A stretch of DNA of 64,000 nucleotides, from assembly GCF_026262505.1 (NCBI RefSeq), contig NC_067204.1:4807797-4871796 (forward strand), in the 5' to 3' direction. The notes under the pieces were generated by a model, which saw only the letters and a program-made list of their open reading frames with translations, ran no database searches and was not told where the DNA came from. Both the position numbers and the translations under genes were made by a program. The DNA comes from Trichomonas vaginalis G3. Lineage: Eukaryota > Parabasalia > Trichomonadida > Trichomonadidae. Shown here piece after piece: positions 45,703-55,145 of the stretch. Within the stretch, counting starts at the first letter, position 1; every line of letters starts with the position of its first letter.

Positions 45703-47151
45703 TCAATTCACATCAGAATTTCTTAGTTGTTTCTTTTTAAATGTTGTTGAAGATGATGATTTTTGCAATCTTGCTGCATCAGTTGCGAGGATTCCTTGAC
45801 TTCCAGTTCTGACGTGTTTAGGAAAACAGTTTGGAAAGTCTCTTGACGGCATCTGATGCATTATGGCAAACCCGATATATCTAGAAACTGCAATGAGCTC
45901 AGATTGCAAATGAGATGAAAGAAAAATGCCATAAATTTCAAAAAAGTCTATATTGGCTCGCGGACCAAATATAAGTGTTGTTATGTGTCTGTAAATATTA
46001 TGGTGATCGCCAACTTCAATTGGGTCAAAAGATGATGGAAAATCAATTATATTTTTTTCTTTCTTAAATCCTATATCATAAATGAAGTCAAATAGAGAGT
46101 CATTCCATAAAAGTGTTGAAAAACCTCGTGGTATGGCTTCCATTGATCTGTTGATCAAATTTTTGAATAATAAATCCGAAATTTTTTTTGATCGATCATT
46201 TGATGCTGAAGAAATCTCAATTGCTTCTCCTGTTGTTCTATTGACGACCAAAACCATTACTGCTGTTGGAGGTAATGAAATTTTGATTGGTTTTGAATGA
46301 CTTTCAAGATCCATTATTGTTGCGGAAACCAATCCAAGGATATTCATGGATAAATCACGTTTTTCATTTGCTGTTGGATTTAAAGTGATAAAAAGAGAAG
46401 TATATGAAGAATTTAAACCCAATCTTACAGCAGCTATTGAGCATCGTTGTAATTTCCCATTAACTTTAAGAAATCCTGCTCTATAGTGAATAGGAGATGG
46501 TTCTGTATTAGTAACGTAATTAACTTCGATTAATTCTGGGTTTGGATCGCCTTTTTCTGGAAAATCTACTCTGTGAAAGATCATTAACATTACTAAATCG
46601 AAATTATCTAGTCTTGATTCGGAATTTTTCGACAATCTACCAATAATTTCATCGTCCTTAAAAATAATACAATCAACGAATTCGAGATCTTCTGGAATTC
46701 CATCAGGAGGTAATTTTCTGGTGATATATTGGCAATTTGAAATGTAATTATTTGAATGAGGAATAATTCCTCCCAAAAATCGAGAATTTTCTGTAATAAG
46801 TTCATGATACGCTGAAATGTAATTTGAAAATACTGTTTGATAACTCTGGCTTATATTATCAAGCATGGAATTTTGAAATTCTGGTCCGAATAAAAATATT
46901 GCAATTTTTTTGAGCGTATTTGCGATGTATTTCATTAACTTGTTAGACAGCCCTATAGCTTGTACAATGAAATATATCTGATTAAAGCGATTTATCGAAA
47001 ATAAAATATCATTTACTTGAAAAAAATCGATTTCTTTATCAAAATTTGTCTTTATTATATATTCCGCAGTATTTTTGATTGTTTGCATATCATCATTATC
47101 CGAAATTGGGTAGAAATTTGAAAATTTTGATCCAACATAAAACTTTAACAT
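45703..47151 (-). CDS. Unrecognised 482-aa protein, possibly longin-like
   Basis: 482 codons, ATG at 47151 preceded 3 bases away by the Inr-like TCATTTTTT, ending in TGA. I cannot assign a family with confidence. The N-terminal half alternates beta-strand-like and amphipathic helix segments (VNDILFSINRFNQIYFIVQA, then KLMKYIANTLKKIAIFLFGP), which recalls longin/roadblock folds as in Mon1, Ccz1 or HPS proteins. There is no signal peptide or membrane span; the C-terminus is Ser/Lys-rich. If longin-like, it would act in Rab activation or vesicle traffic. It is head-to-tail with the kinase at 47225, 73 bp apart, which leaves little room and supports the short leader. Confidence 0.7.
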   Translation of the reverse strand: MLKFYVGSKFSNFYPISDNDDMQTIKNTAEYIIKTNFDKEIDFFQVNDILFSINRFNQIYFIVQAIGLSNKLMKYIANTLKKIAIFLFGPEFQNSMLDNISQSYQTVFSNYISAYHELITENSRFLGGIIPHSNNYISNCQYITRKLPPDGIPEDLEFVDCIIFKDDEIIGRLSKNSESRLDNFDLVMLMIFHRVDFPEKGDPNPELIEVNYVTNTEPSPIHYRAGFLKVNGKLQRCSIAAVRLGLNSSYTSLFITLNPTANEKRDLSMNILGLVSATIMDLESHSKPIKISLPPTAVMVLVVNRTTGEAIEISSASNDRSKKISDLLFKNLINRSMEAIPRGFSTLLWNDSLFDFIYDIGFKKEKNIIDFPSSFDPIEVGDHHNIYRHITTLIFGPRANIDFFEIYGIFLSSHLQSELIAVSRYIGFAIMHQMPSRDFPNCFPKHVRTGSQGILATDAARLQKSSSSTTFKKKQLRNSDVN

Positions 47152-47154
47152 TGT

Positions 47155-47163
47155 AAAAAATGA
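47155..47163 (-). promoter_or_regulatory. Inr-like initiator TCATTTTTT
   Basis: TCATTTTTT on the minus strand fits TCAYTWYT and ends 3 bases before the ATG at 47151. It lies in the 73-bp gap to the next gene. Confidence 0.6.
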
Positions 47164-47224
47164 GTCAAAAATAGGTAAATCTATAAAAGCACAGATTTAA
47201 TATAACAAAAATTTAACAAAACAA

Positions 47225-48340
47225 TTATTCATTCAATAATAAATCAGGATTCGAAAAATGATAAAGTGGTGAACTCCTATATATTCCAGGGATAAGTCCG
47301 AAACCTCTTGCTAAGTTCTCAGGTGGGACCAATGGCTCTCCTGGCATTATTTGTTTCGCGCATATCTCGATAGTGTCCAAAATTAATGGCATTTCGATGT
47401 TTGTAGGTGGTGGTGTGAACTTAACTCTGTCTGAAGCTTTCTCTATAAGTGGAAATGTAGTTAAGTCCTTCATTGATATTCTTTGCATTGGATCTTTATT
47501 TAACATCATATGAAGAAGTTTAACAACTTCTGGATCTGTTCCTTCGGGGATTACGAGTGGCGTTGTCTTGATCAAGTGAACTATTTCATAAAGGTTCTCG
47601 CCAACCCAAGGTAATTTACTAAATAATAATTGGTAAAAAGTTACGCCTAAAGCCCATACATCTTCTTTGATTGGACCATCAGCGTAGTCTTCTGCTTCAC
47701 CATCTGAGTCAAAACTCTCTTCTTCATAATCATCAAGAACTTCTGGGGCTTGATAGGCTGGAGAACCAACTACCATAGCAGCACTTTGGAATCTATGACC
47801 AATTCCGAAGTCTGATAATAAAATTCGCCCATCAGAACAAAGTAAAATATTCGACGGTTTAATATCTTGGTGAACAATACCCATACTATGCATATAAGTC
47901 AACGCTCCAGCTACTTGTTTGATAATTGATAGAATATCTTCGAATTTGTACGGACTCGGACTGCCATCGATTTTATCTTCAAGGCAACCACAGTCTGCAT
48001 ACTCCATAATCATATATACATATGGTTTTTCTGTTGCTTGGTATACTTCGTATAGTTTAAGAATGTTGTTGTGGTTAAATGTTTGTAACATTCTGATTTC
48101 GCGCTCTAATTGGCCAACGCCATTACACATATGATTTAAATCTTTGTAGCTCGCTCTTTTTACTGCATAATATTTTTTTGTTTCCATTTGGCACCCTAAA
48201 TAAACACGACCAAAGCTACCCGAACCAATAGTTTTAAGAATATGAATATCACCAATCTTTTTAATGGTCTTTGGTTCTACGTTTGATGAGCTGTTAAAGC
48301 GGGTTATCTTCATACTATGGACGCGTTTTGCAACATTCAT
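47225..48340 (-). CDS. LKB1/CaMKK-like serine/threonine protein kinase
   Basis: 371 codons from the ATG at 48340. The frame is open further upstream to a TTG at 48409, but that is not a likely start; an ATG at 48313 is an alternative. Kinase motifs: GSGSFG (39-44), Lys61 (AVK), HQDIKPSN (157-164), DFG (177-179), SPAYQAPE, and ALGVTFYQL. HQD replaces HRD, so this is a non-RD kinase. The segment GSPAYQAPEV and the late ENLYEIVHLIK are close to LKB1 and CaMKK, which activate AMPK-family kinases. An acidic insert (about 212-228, EESFDSDGEAEDYAD) follows the activation loop. Family placement is by eye; function in energy or Ca2+ signalling is inference. Confidence 0.88.
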   Translation of the reverse strand: MNVAKRVHSMKITRFNSSSNVEPKTIKKIGDIHILKTIGSGSFGRVYLGCQMETKKYYAVKRASYKDLNHMCNGVGQLEREIRMLQTFNHNNILKLYEVYQATEKPYVYMIMEYADCGCLEDKIDGSPSPYKFEDILSIIKQVAGALTYMHSMGIVHQDIKPSNILLCSDGRILLSDFGIGHRFQSAAMVVGSPAYQAPEVLDDYEEESFDSDGEAEDYADGPIKEDVWALGVTFYQLLFSKLPWVGENLYEIVHLIKTTPLVIPEGTDPEVVKLLHMMLNKDPMQRISMKDLTTFPLIEKASDRVKFTPPPTNIEMPLILDTIEICAKQIMPGEPLVPPENLARGFGLIPGIYRSSPLYHFSNPDLLLNE

Positions 48341-49468
48341 TTCTGAGGAAGCGCGGTCTGACAAAATTTTGAGCCCTAAAAATTTTTTTTCGGAATGCTT
48401 GGTTTTCAACTCGGGAAACAGAAAATGTGATTGATATTTTGCAATAAAAATTTTGAAAAGAAATAATTTTCTATCAAAATTTTTTTCGTTAGTGAACTAA
48501 CTCAAAGCCAAAATTAATTACATTTTTATTCTATTCGATAGTATAGCTTTTTTATTTAACTTTGGTTTTCTTAGTGAAATTATAAGGAGCCTTGATCTTC
48601 CGTTTAATTTGGGTGATTTATTTAAAAAGGACTAGTTATTCACAAGAATGAGATGTGAAATTCTATAATTATAGAAGGGTGACGATTATATGAAACAAAT
48701 ACAATCAAAAGATATGGAAGTTGAATAAAGTATTTTAAGCACACCAAAGGTAGGAACTACATGCATGAAGATCAAAGAAATAGATAAAGAAAAAATTACC
48801 AAAATAGGGAAATTCTAATGGAAATATTGGATGTATAAATATTGTAATACGGTTATAATTATATGGTATATGATTGTATCTTTTGAGAATTAGTGAATCT
48901 AATTTGCATAATATATTCTATCAAAAATTTATCGATTGTGAATATAGACAATATGAAGGAATATATTGATATTTTGAATATTATTATGATATTTCTCTGA
49001 TTTGTATTTTATGTAATACTAATATTGACGTCTAAAATTGAATTTTAAAAATAAATATTTCTAAAAATAATCAAAATTCAAGATTTCAAATCTTTTATAA
49101 TATTTCTTATTGACCAATCCTTTTAAAACTTTTTAGATGAGAAAAACAAATTGAGATTTTAACATTCAAAAAGGCCTTTATTTCAATAAATATCCATGAT
49201 TCAAAAAGATTTGATATCATCTGTATTGACACATTAAAATATTGATGCGACTCTGCACTAAATCCTTTTGTAAGCACTTTTATTAGCTAGTGCATTTGAT
49301 ATGGTCTCATGAATTTTCATTCGAAGTTATCTTTTGATCAACATTGCAATTAATAAGAAAAATCTGCTATGGAAAGGCAACAGCATGTCTGAAGCCTAAA
49401 GATGAACCGAAATGTAATGCATAAAAATGATCAAATAAAAATAATAAAAAAAGTTTCAAAATAAAATT
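48341..49468. other. Divergent intergenic region, no gene
   Basis: 1.1 kb of AT-rich DNA between divergent genes; presumably both promoters. TTTCAAAATAAAATT lies right before the ATG at 49469, with no good Inr match. Confidence 0.5.
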
Positions 49469-51085
49469 ATGTTTCAACGTCATTTTACTAAGTTAAACGA
49501 TCTTATCCGAGAAAATAAAGATGTATCACAAGCAGTTCAAACAATGACCGACTTATCACATGATTTCATCCGATTTATAGAGTTTTATTCATTACCTATG
49601 GATATTATTGAACAAGTTTTAGCAAATACAAAGATTGATTTTACAAGAAAGGAAACTGTATTCATTCTTCAGAATTTTGCATATGTTTGGCGTAAAAATA
49701 ATGATAAACTTGCTCCGGCCATTTCGAAGTATCCTCAAGGCGTTCCAGGTAAGGCAATTGTGGACCTGATAAAAGATGAAAAGTCCTGGGTTCCAACAAA
49801 CAATGTATTGCCTGGCGAATTATCTGAAAACGAACCAAATTACTTACTTATTCAATCTAAACAGAAGAGAGCACTTGCATCTTTACAAAATGAATTCAAT
49901 AATGAAATCGCAAGCTTACAAAAACAAGCTCCAATTTTAAGACAAGGATATATTGACTTTTCAAACGCAATGGAGCAAGTTCAACTTGAAACTAAGAAGA
50001 AATTATACACAGCACAGTTACTACACGAAAACAAAATGCAAGAATACCAAGCATTAATCAAAAAATTACAAGAAAGAGGTGACGAGCTCGAAGAGAGAAT
50101 TAACAACCCTATTTCAGAAAAAGAATATAAAATACAGATGAACAGACTCGAAGCATCAAACAAAGAAATGAAAATCAGATTAGAGACCAGAATCGAAAAA
50201 GAAATTGATACAATCCATGATAAACTTGCCTCAGTGGGACAGGGTAAGTCAAGCGCAGAACTTAAACAAGAAAAGGAACAAGAGAGAATCGAAAAAGAAA
50301 TCAGAGCCAAAAGAGGAATTCCTGAGGAAGCTGCCGGATTCAATATTCCTTTGAAACCAATTCCAATTAAAGTTCTCCATCCTTCTTACGAAATCAGGAA
50401 GCCAATCAAGATTAAAAACATTTTTGATGCAATTTCGATGCACAACTTCGAAGCAATGAAAAAGTTTGTTGAGGAAGACCCAGATACAGTGTACGATACA
50501 AACGATGAGGATTTAACTCCTTTACATTTAGCTGCAAAATTATCTTTAATTGATTTCACAAAATATCTATTGGAAAAGGGTGCAGATCCAAATGCTTTTG
50601 ATAAGCGTGGCTTTGCTCCAATCCATTATGCAGGAGTTCGTGTAAATACTGATTTAATTGATTTATTGTATCACAACAATACCGAAAAAGGTCTTAGGAG
50701 CAAATCTGGACAAACAACATTGCAAATACTGCAGAGTTGCGAAGATGATAAGAAGTTATTAATGGATGCTATTAAAGACGGCAAACTCGATACCATCGAT
50801 TCGATTTTAGAACGTTGGCCCGACTTAGTTAACCATAGCTTCATGCAAGGATTGAGGTTTATTCATCTTGCGGCTGCTTATGGCAATGTCAAATCAATTG
50901 AACACTTATTGAAGTGGGATGCTGATATCAACCAGTATGATTATAAACTGGATACACCACTACATTACGCTGCAAGATATCAGATGAAAGAAGCAATGCA
51001 GTTCCTGTTAAATCACGGAGCTGATTACAAAGTTAAAGACCTTGATGGAGCATCACCATTCCAATTCCTTCAAAGAACTAAATAA
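49469..51085 (+). CDS. Coiled-coil and ankyrin-repeat protein
   Basis: 538 codons from an ATG; the stop is followed by ATG (TAAATAAATG), giving an overlapping TAAA signal. Residues 1-110 are helical and unrecognised. About 125-290 is a long charged coiled coil (KKLQERGDELEERINN, KEQERIEKEIRAKRG). About 345-535 holds ankyrin repeats: TPLHLAAKLSLIDFTKYLL, APIHYAGVRVNTDLIDLLY, FIHLAAAYGNVKSIEHLL, TPLHYAARYQMKEAMQFLL. No membrane segment. The coiled coil would drive self-association and the ankyrin end would bind a partner, as in a cytosolic scaffold; specific function unknown. Repeats here are diverged, unlike the near-identical ones in the ankyrin gene at 23496. Confidence 0.85.
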   Translation: MFQRHFTKLNDLIRENKDVSQAVQTMTDLSHDFIRFIEFYSLPMDIIEQVLANTKIDFTRKETVFILQNFAYVWRKNNDKLAPAISKYPQGVPGKAIVDLIKDEKSWVPTNNVLPGELSENEPNYLLIQSKQKRALASLQNEFNNEIASLQKQAPILRQGYIDFSNAMEQVQLETKKKLYTAQLLHENKMQEYQALIKKLQERGDELEERINNPISEKEYKIQMNRLEASNKEMKIRLETRIEKEIDTIHDKLASVGQGKSSAELKQEKEQERIEKEIRAKRGIPEEAAGFNIPLKPIPIKVLHPSYEIRKPIKIKNIFDAISMHNFEAMKKFVEEDPDTVYDTNDEDLTPLHLAAKLSLIDFTKYLLEKGADPNAFDKRGFAPIHYAGVRVNTDLIDLLYHNNTEKGLRSKSGQTTLQILQSCEDDKKLLMDAIKDGKLDTIDSILERWPDLVNHSFMQGLRFIHLAAAYGNVKSIEHLLKWDADINQYDYKLDTPLHYAARYQMKEAMQFLLNHGADYKVKDLDGASPFQFLQRTK

Positions 51086-51482
51086 ATGTCTTGTCTAAGT
51101 ATATTATTTAGAAACTAACTATTTTTAATTTTTAGAATTTCAATTCTTCTCGAAAACCGTTTTTCATTTTCTGGATTCATGCTCTTTGTTTTAATACAAT
51201 AACGGTGCTCGTAATAAAACCAATTTAAGGAGAGAAAACTATTCCGAGAGAAATCCCGACAATTGTCAAAAATATCTCGGAAGTTAATATTTACACTTAA
51301 TGTAAAACTTCCTGATAGTGTTATAACTTAATCAAGTCTGAAATTTCCTTTACAATAGATTTTATTTTGAGGCCAAAACACATTAAACCCAAAAGGATTC
51401 TAGTATCTTGCCCAAAGCAAGTCAAATGATCTATCAGTAAAAAGAAAAAAGTAAATTAATTTGTTAAATAACATGATAAAAT
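51086..51482. other. Convergent intergenic region, no gene
   Basis: AT-rich 3' flanks of two convergent genes; nothing else seen. Confidence 0.45.
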
Positions 51483-52301
51483 TTATTCCCACAGATTAGA
51501 AGCATTATTATCGATTGTAACATTTTGTTGAGGCCAAAGAGTACTGATAATCTCAGAAATCGATGGTCGATCTTTAGGTGATGGGGATAACATTCTCTGT
51601 ATCACTAATATAATCTGTTGGCTAATATGTCTATTACATAAAGCATTCATATCTGGTGGTGTATTGATTTGATTCATAACATATTGAAATGAATTCTCGC
51701 AATCAAAGGGCAATTCTCCTGATAGTGCAAAAAACATCACTATACCGAAGGAGTAAATATCACTATCTGGTGTATAGCTCTTGTTAAGAACTACTTCAGG
51801 AGCGGTAAACAATGTCGTACCGACAAATGCGTTGTTTTGGTTAACGTTACTCATAATTTCGCTAAGTCCAAAGTCTATGAATGAATATGAATCTCCTACA
51901 ATAACTATATTTTCCGGCTTGATATCTTTATGTAATATGTTCCTATGGTGAAGGCGTTCCAGCGCCTTACTTAAATCGCCAAATGTATTCATGAATTTGG
52001 CCTCTGATATTGGGCCATTATTCATGATATAATCGAATAAATCACATTCTCCTTGCTCGAGAACGAGATTGTATGAAACTTGTGTTTCAAATCTGTCTAA
52101 TAATTGTATAATGTTATCACCTTGCGCTAACTCTGTGATGTGCAATTCATTTTCGTAAAATGAATTGTCAATTACTTCTTTTGGGAAAGATTTTATCACG
52201 ACTTTCTTTCCAGTCCTTTTGTCGGAACAGCACCATACAGCAACCGTATTCTCTCCATGAAAGATTTCTCGGATTTGCTCATAGCGCTGGTTATCAAACA
52301 T
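51483..52301 (-). CDS. Serine/threonine protein kinase, minimal size
   Basis: 272 codons, ATG at 52301 immediately after TCATTT; the stop is within TAAA. The protein is only a kinase domain. The glycine loop is degenerate (FHGENTVAV with one Gly); catalytic Lys37 (VVIK), HKDIKPEN (124-131), DFG (143-145), TAPE, and SDIYSFGIVMF are present. HKD makes it a second non-RD kinase in the window. Catalytic residues are complete, so activity is plausible despite the weak nucleotide loop. Subfamily is unclear (CAMK- or NEK-like features). It is tail-to-tail with the coiled-coil/ankyrin gene. Confidence 0.87.
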   Translation of the reverse strand: MFDNQRYEQIREIFHGENTVAVWCCSDKRTGKKVVIKSFPKEVIDNSFYENELHITELAQGDNIIQLLDRFETQVSYNLVLEQGECDLFDYIMNNGPISEAKFMNTFGDLSKALERLHHRNILHKDIKPENIVIVGDSYSFIDFGLSEIMSNVNQNNAFVGTTLFTAPEVVLNKSYTPDSDIYSFGIVMFFALSGELPFDCENSFQYVMNQINTPPDMNALCNRHISQQIILVIQRMLSPSPKDRPSISEIISTLWPQQNVTIDNNASNLWE

Positions 52302-52307
52302 AAATGA
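52302..52307 (-). promoter_or_regulatory. Inr-like TCATTT abutting the start codon
   Basis: The minus strand reads TTATCATTTATG: the initiator-like TCATTT touches the ATG, which would give an almost leaderless mRNA. Confidence 0.45.
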
Positions 52308-53932
52308 TAAAAAAATTTGTTCAAAAATTTTTCATAAAAATTTGTATAAGCTTTTATTGTGCTATACTTCCTTTTGAAAAATTGAAAAGTCGATTGCTAT
52401 TAGTTATATGTTGGACAATATTTTTTCAAAAAAAATCCAGTCAAAAAGCTTGATTAATTTTGACATCAACTTTTGAAAGAGCAAATAGAAAAAGGAATGG
52501 GCCAGTTATTTATTTGATCAGCTATCAGATAATAAATTTTCAACTTGGCCGATATGAACTTAATTTGAGAGGCCGGAAAAACAAAAGAGGTAGGGCAACG
52601 ATAGGTCAAAAAGGCTTCTCTGATAGATTTCCTTGCCTTTTGGATATGCTATAATATATAGCCTAGCATGATAGGATATGATGTCAAAAGTTAGAACATA
52701 ACTTAGGATCTTGAGAAAAATGAAAAACAAAAATTACATAAAAAAAGAAAAATTTTATATAATTTGTTTTTTTGGACCGAATAAGTAATTTTATTGAATT
52801 TCAATACGACACATAGATTTTATTATTAGTAATAAATATAATGGTTTACTATTAACAAGGAACCTAAACTAATGAAAATTTGATTTCAAATATTGTATAT
52901 GATTATCATAGATTACCAAAATATATTGCTATTTATGAGGATATAATATTGATTATTAGTAAATCGTATAAATTTAATAAATATACCATGAATATTGAAT
53001 GAATTTCTTGATTCATAGGGGTAAAACGCGCTTTTATATGATTTAGACAGGGAATTTATGAGATGTAAATAACACAATAAAGGTTTATATTGAATATTTT
53101 CTAAAAATAAATCGAAATTATAAAAAACAATACATTTATTCATTGAAACTACTTGGACAAATATGAAACAAGCATTCAGGCAATACTTTTGAGACTTCAA
53201 CGCATCTGATAATTTTTATATAACTTCACCTCTTATGCTTAGAGTGGAGGTATTGAGATCGTATAAGTATAGATGAGCTCACATTCAGATATGATGTGTG
53301 AACTTCTGTTTCCACTGCAATTTTGAATCAGAATAAACTCAAAACAAGAATAAAATGATATACTCACTCTCTAAATGTGTTCGAGATTTAAAGTTGTATG
53401 AATAAAACGATTCATCTTTCGAAGCCTCCCATTTAATGAGAGACTTCGAAAGATGAATGTATTCATGTAGATGAAATACTATATATGACCATGTGTGATA
53501 CTAAAGATATCAAAATGTTCATTTTTAAGTGCAATAGAAGGGTTATCTCTCGTAAAATCTCAATTTAAGGAAGATTTAGAAAGAACTCCTTTCCTAAGTA
53601 GATAGTGTGTGGTTTCTGTCTTTTGGTTGATCAGGAACTATGAAATTAAGTCGGACAGAAAGAAGTTCTTTCCAAAACAGACTCCAAATGAGTTGTTCGA
53701 AAAGAACTTCCTTCTGTATATGGATAATTGTAGTTACCGCACTGAAGTATGTGATTGTGATGATGGAGTTCTCGATAAATCTAAAATCGGATTAAGATTA
53801 ATTGAAAACTCAAGTAATTCTTTGAAATCTTGTGTTGTCTGGCACTATAATAACCAAAGAATGAGAATATTATGTTGAATGATGAGTACGTGTGCTCGGC
53901 ATTCGCCGAGCGAATTGAGTTTAACGTACTAT
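52308..53932. other. Gene-free region with one perfect hairpin
   Basis: A 15-bp perfect inverted repeat, ATTCATCTTTCGAAG at 53410-53424 and its complement at 53454-53468, could form a stem with a 29-base loop. The frame at 53609-53878 starts with GTG, and no ATG or family supports it. A motif GAGGTAGGGCAACGATAG at about 52585 recurs inverted near 55970. Confidence 0.45.
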
Positions 53933-55145
53933 GAAAAGTGACAAATTTGGGCTTTTTTTCCTAGGGTTATGATCTCTTCCTTTCTGCTCAATACGACAGA
54001 AATGAAAGAATGAATTTGTACTCCCTAATTGATTACTACAATCTGTATCTATCTTTAACATAGAATTAGCTGCATTGTGATTTATACTCCAGAATTATTC
54101 AATTTAAGATCAACCTCGTAAATTTTAATCATATTGCACCAATACTCCTACGTTGAGATAAGAACATGATTATACATACCAAAGCCCCATATTAAAAATC
54201 AAAATTTAGCACCTCCATTATGCAACCACATTATTCGTCGCAAATAAGTATATTTACGCATATTATGATGCATATTCACACAACTCGTATACATGAAAAG
54301 TTATTAAAATCAGACAAAATTATTGCAATAAGGAAAAAAAACAACTTTATTATATATGTTAGTAATGAATTACAAATATTTCTACAAAGAATGCTCAATA
54401 CTTCATATAATCTTCGAATATTTCTTATTACAAGTTAATACATTTTGACTCGAACATGATAAACAAAAGCTGACACGCTGATTACTACATTTATGAAAAT
54501 ATAGTACGTTTCCATTCATCTGTTTACTTGTTTTTGTTGGAATAAAATCATTTTTTTTTTCTTTCATGAAATAAGAATTTTGCTGCGAAAGCAATATCTC
54601 TAACAATAATTAATACATTACGTCAACTCTGGAATGAGTATTTATCAAATATGATATCAAAATCAAAAATTAGTTGTTTTTTATGAGTAAAAACGATGTA
54701 AATTGATTATTTGACTAATTATCAAATACTTTGATTTTCCAAATTTTTTCGAAATTGATTTTTTCATGTGAAAATTTAAATTGTTTAATTTCATTTTTGA
54801 AATTTTGAATTTTTTTTGGAATTTTGAGTTGATCAATTCAGCAGAATTGATAATGCTATTGCTTTAGGGCATACCACAAGGTGATGAATAAAAGGTGAAC
54901 ATTAACAAATTATTTTAAATCACAAATATCATCCTCATCAACTTTAATTCTAAAAAGAACTGTACTGAATTACGAAAATGCATGATTTACATTATTAAAA
55001 TCTTTGAATGAAAATAGTACAAGATAAGTTTTTATTCATTTTTAATTAGATTTAAACGAAAAACTACTCCATATTAAAATTTAAGTCGAGAAATCGTATT
55101 TTGTTCTTATTTGTTAGCATTTTGTCGACATTCTAATCTTGAATT
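53933..55145 (+). repeat. 1.2-kb dispersed repeat, copy 2
   Basis: Diverged direct copy of 38235-39452, nearly the same length (1213 against 1218 bp), sharing the same left (GAAAAGTGAC) and right (ATTCTAATCTTGAATT) boundaries. No open frame. Similarity stops at the same point at both ends, which argues for a discrete element rather than a random duplication. Confidence 0.75.

Noticed and set aside
48341..48409. N-terminal extension of the LKB1-like kinase to 48409
   Set aside because: The codon at 48409 is TTG, not ATG; the first ATG in frame is at 48340.
53609..53878. 89-codon frame after the hairpin region
   Set aside because: Starts with GTG, has no recognisable domain and no initiator; treated as chance or a relic.
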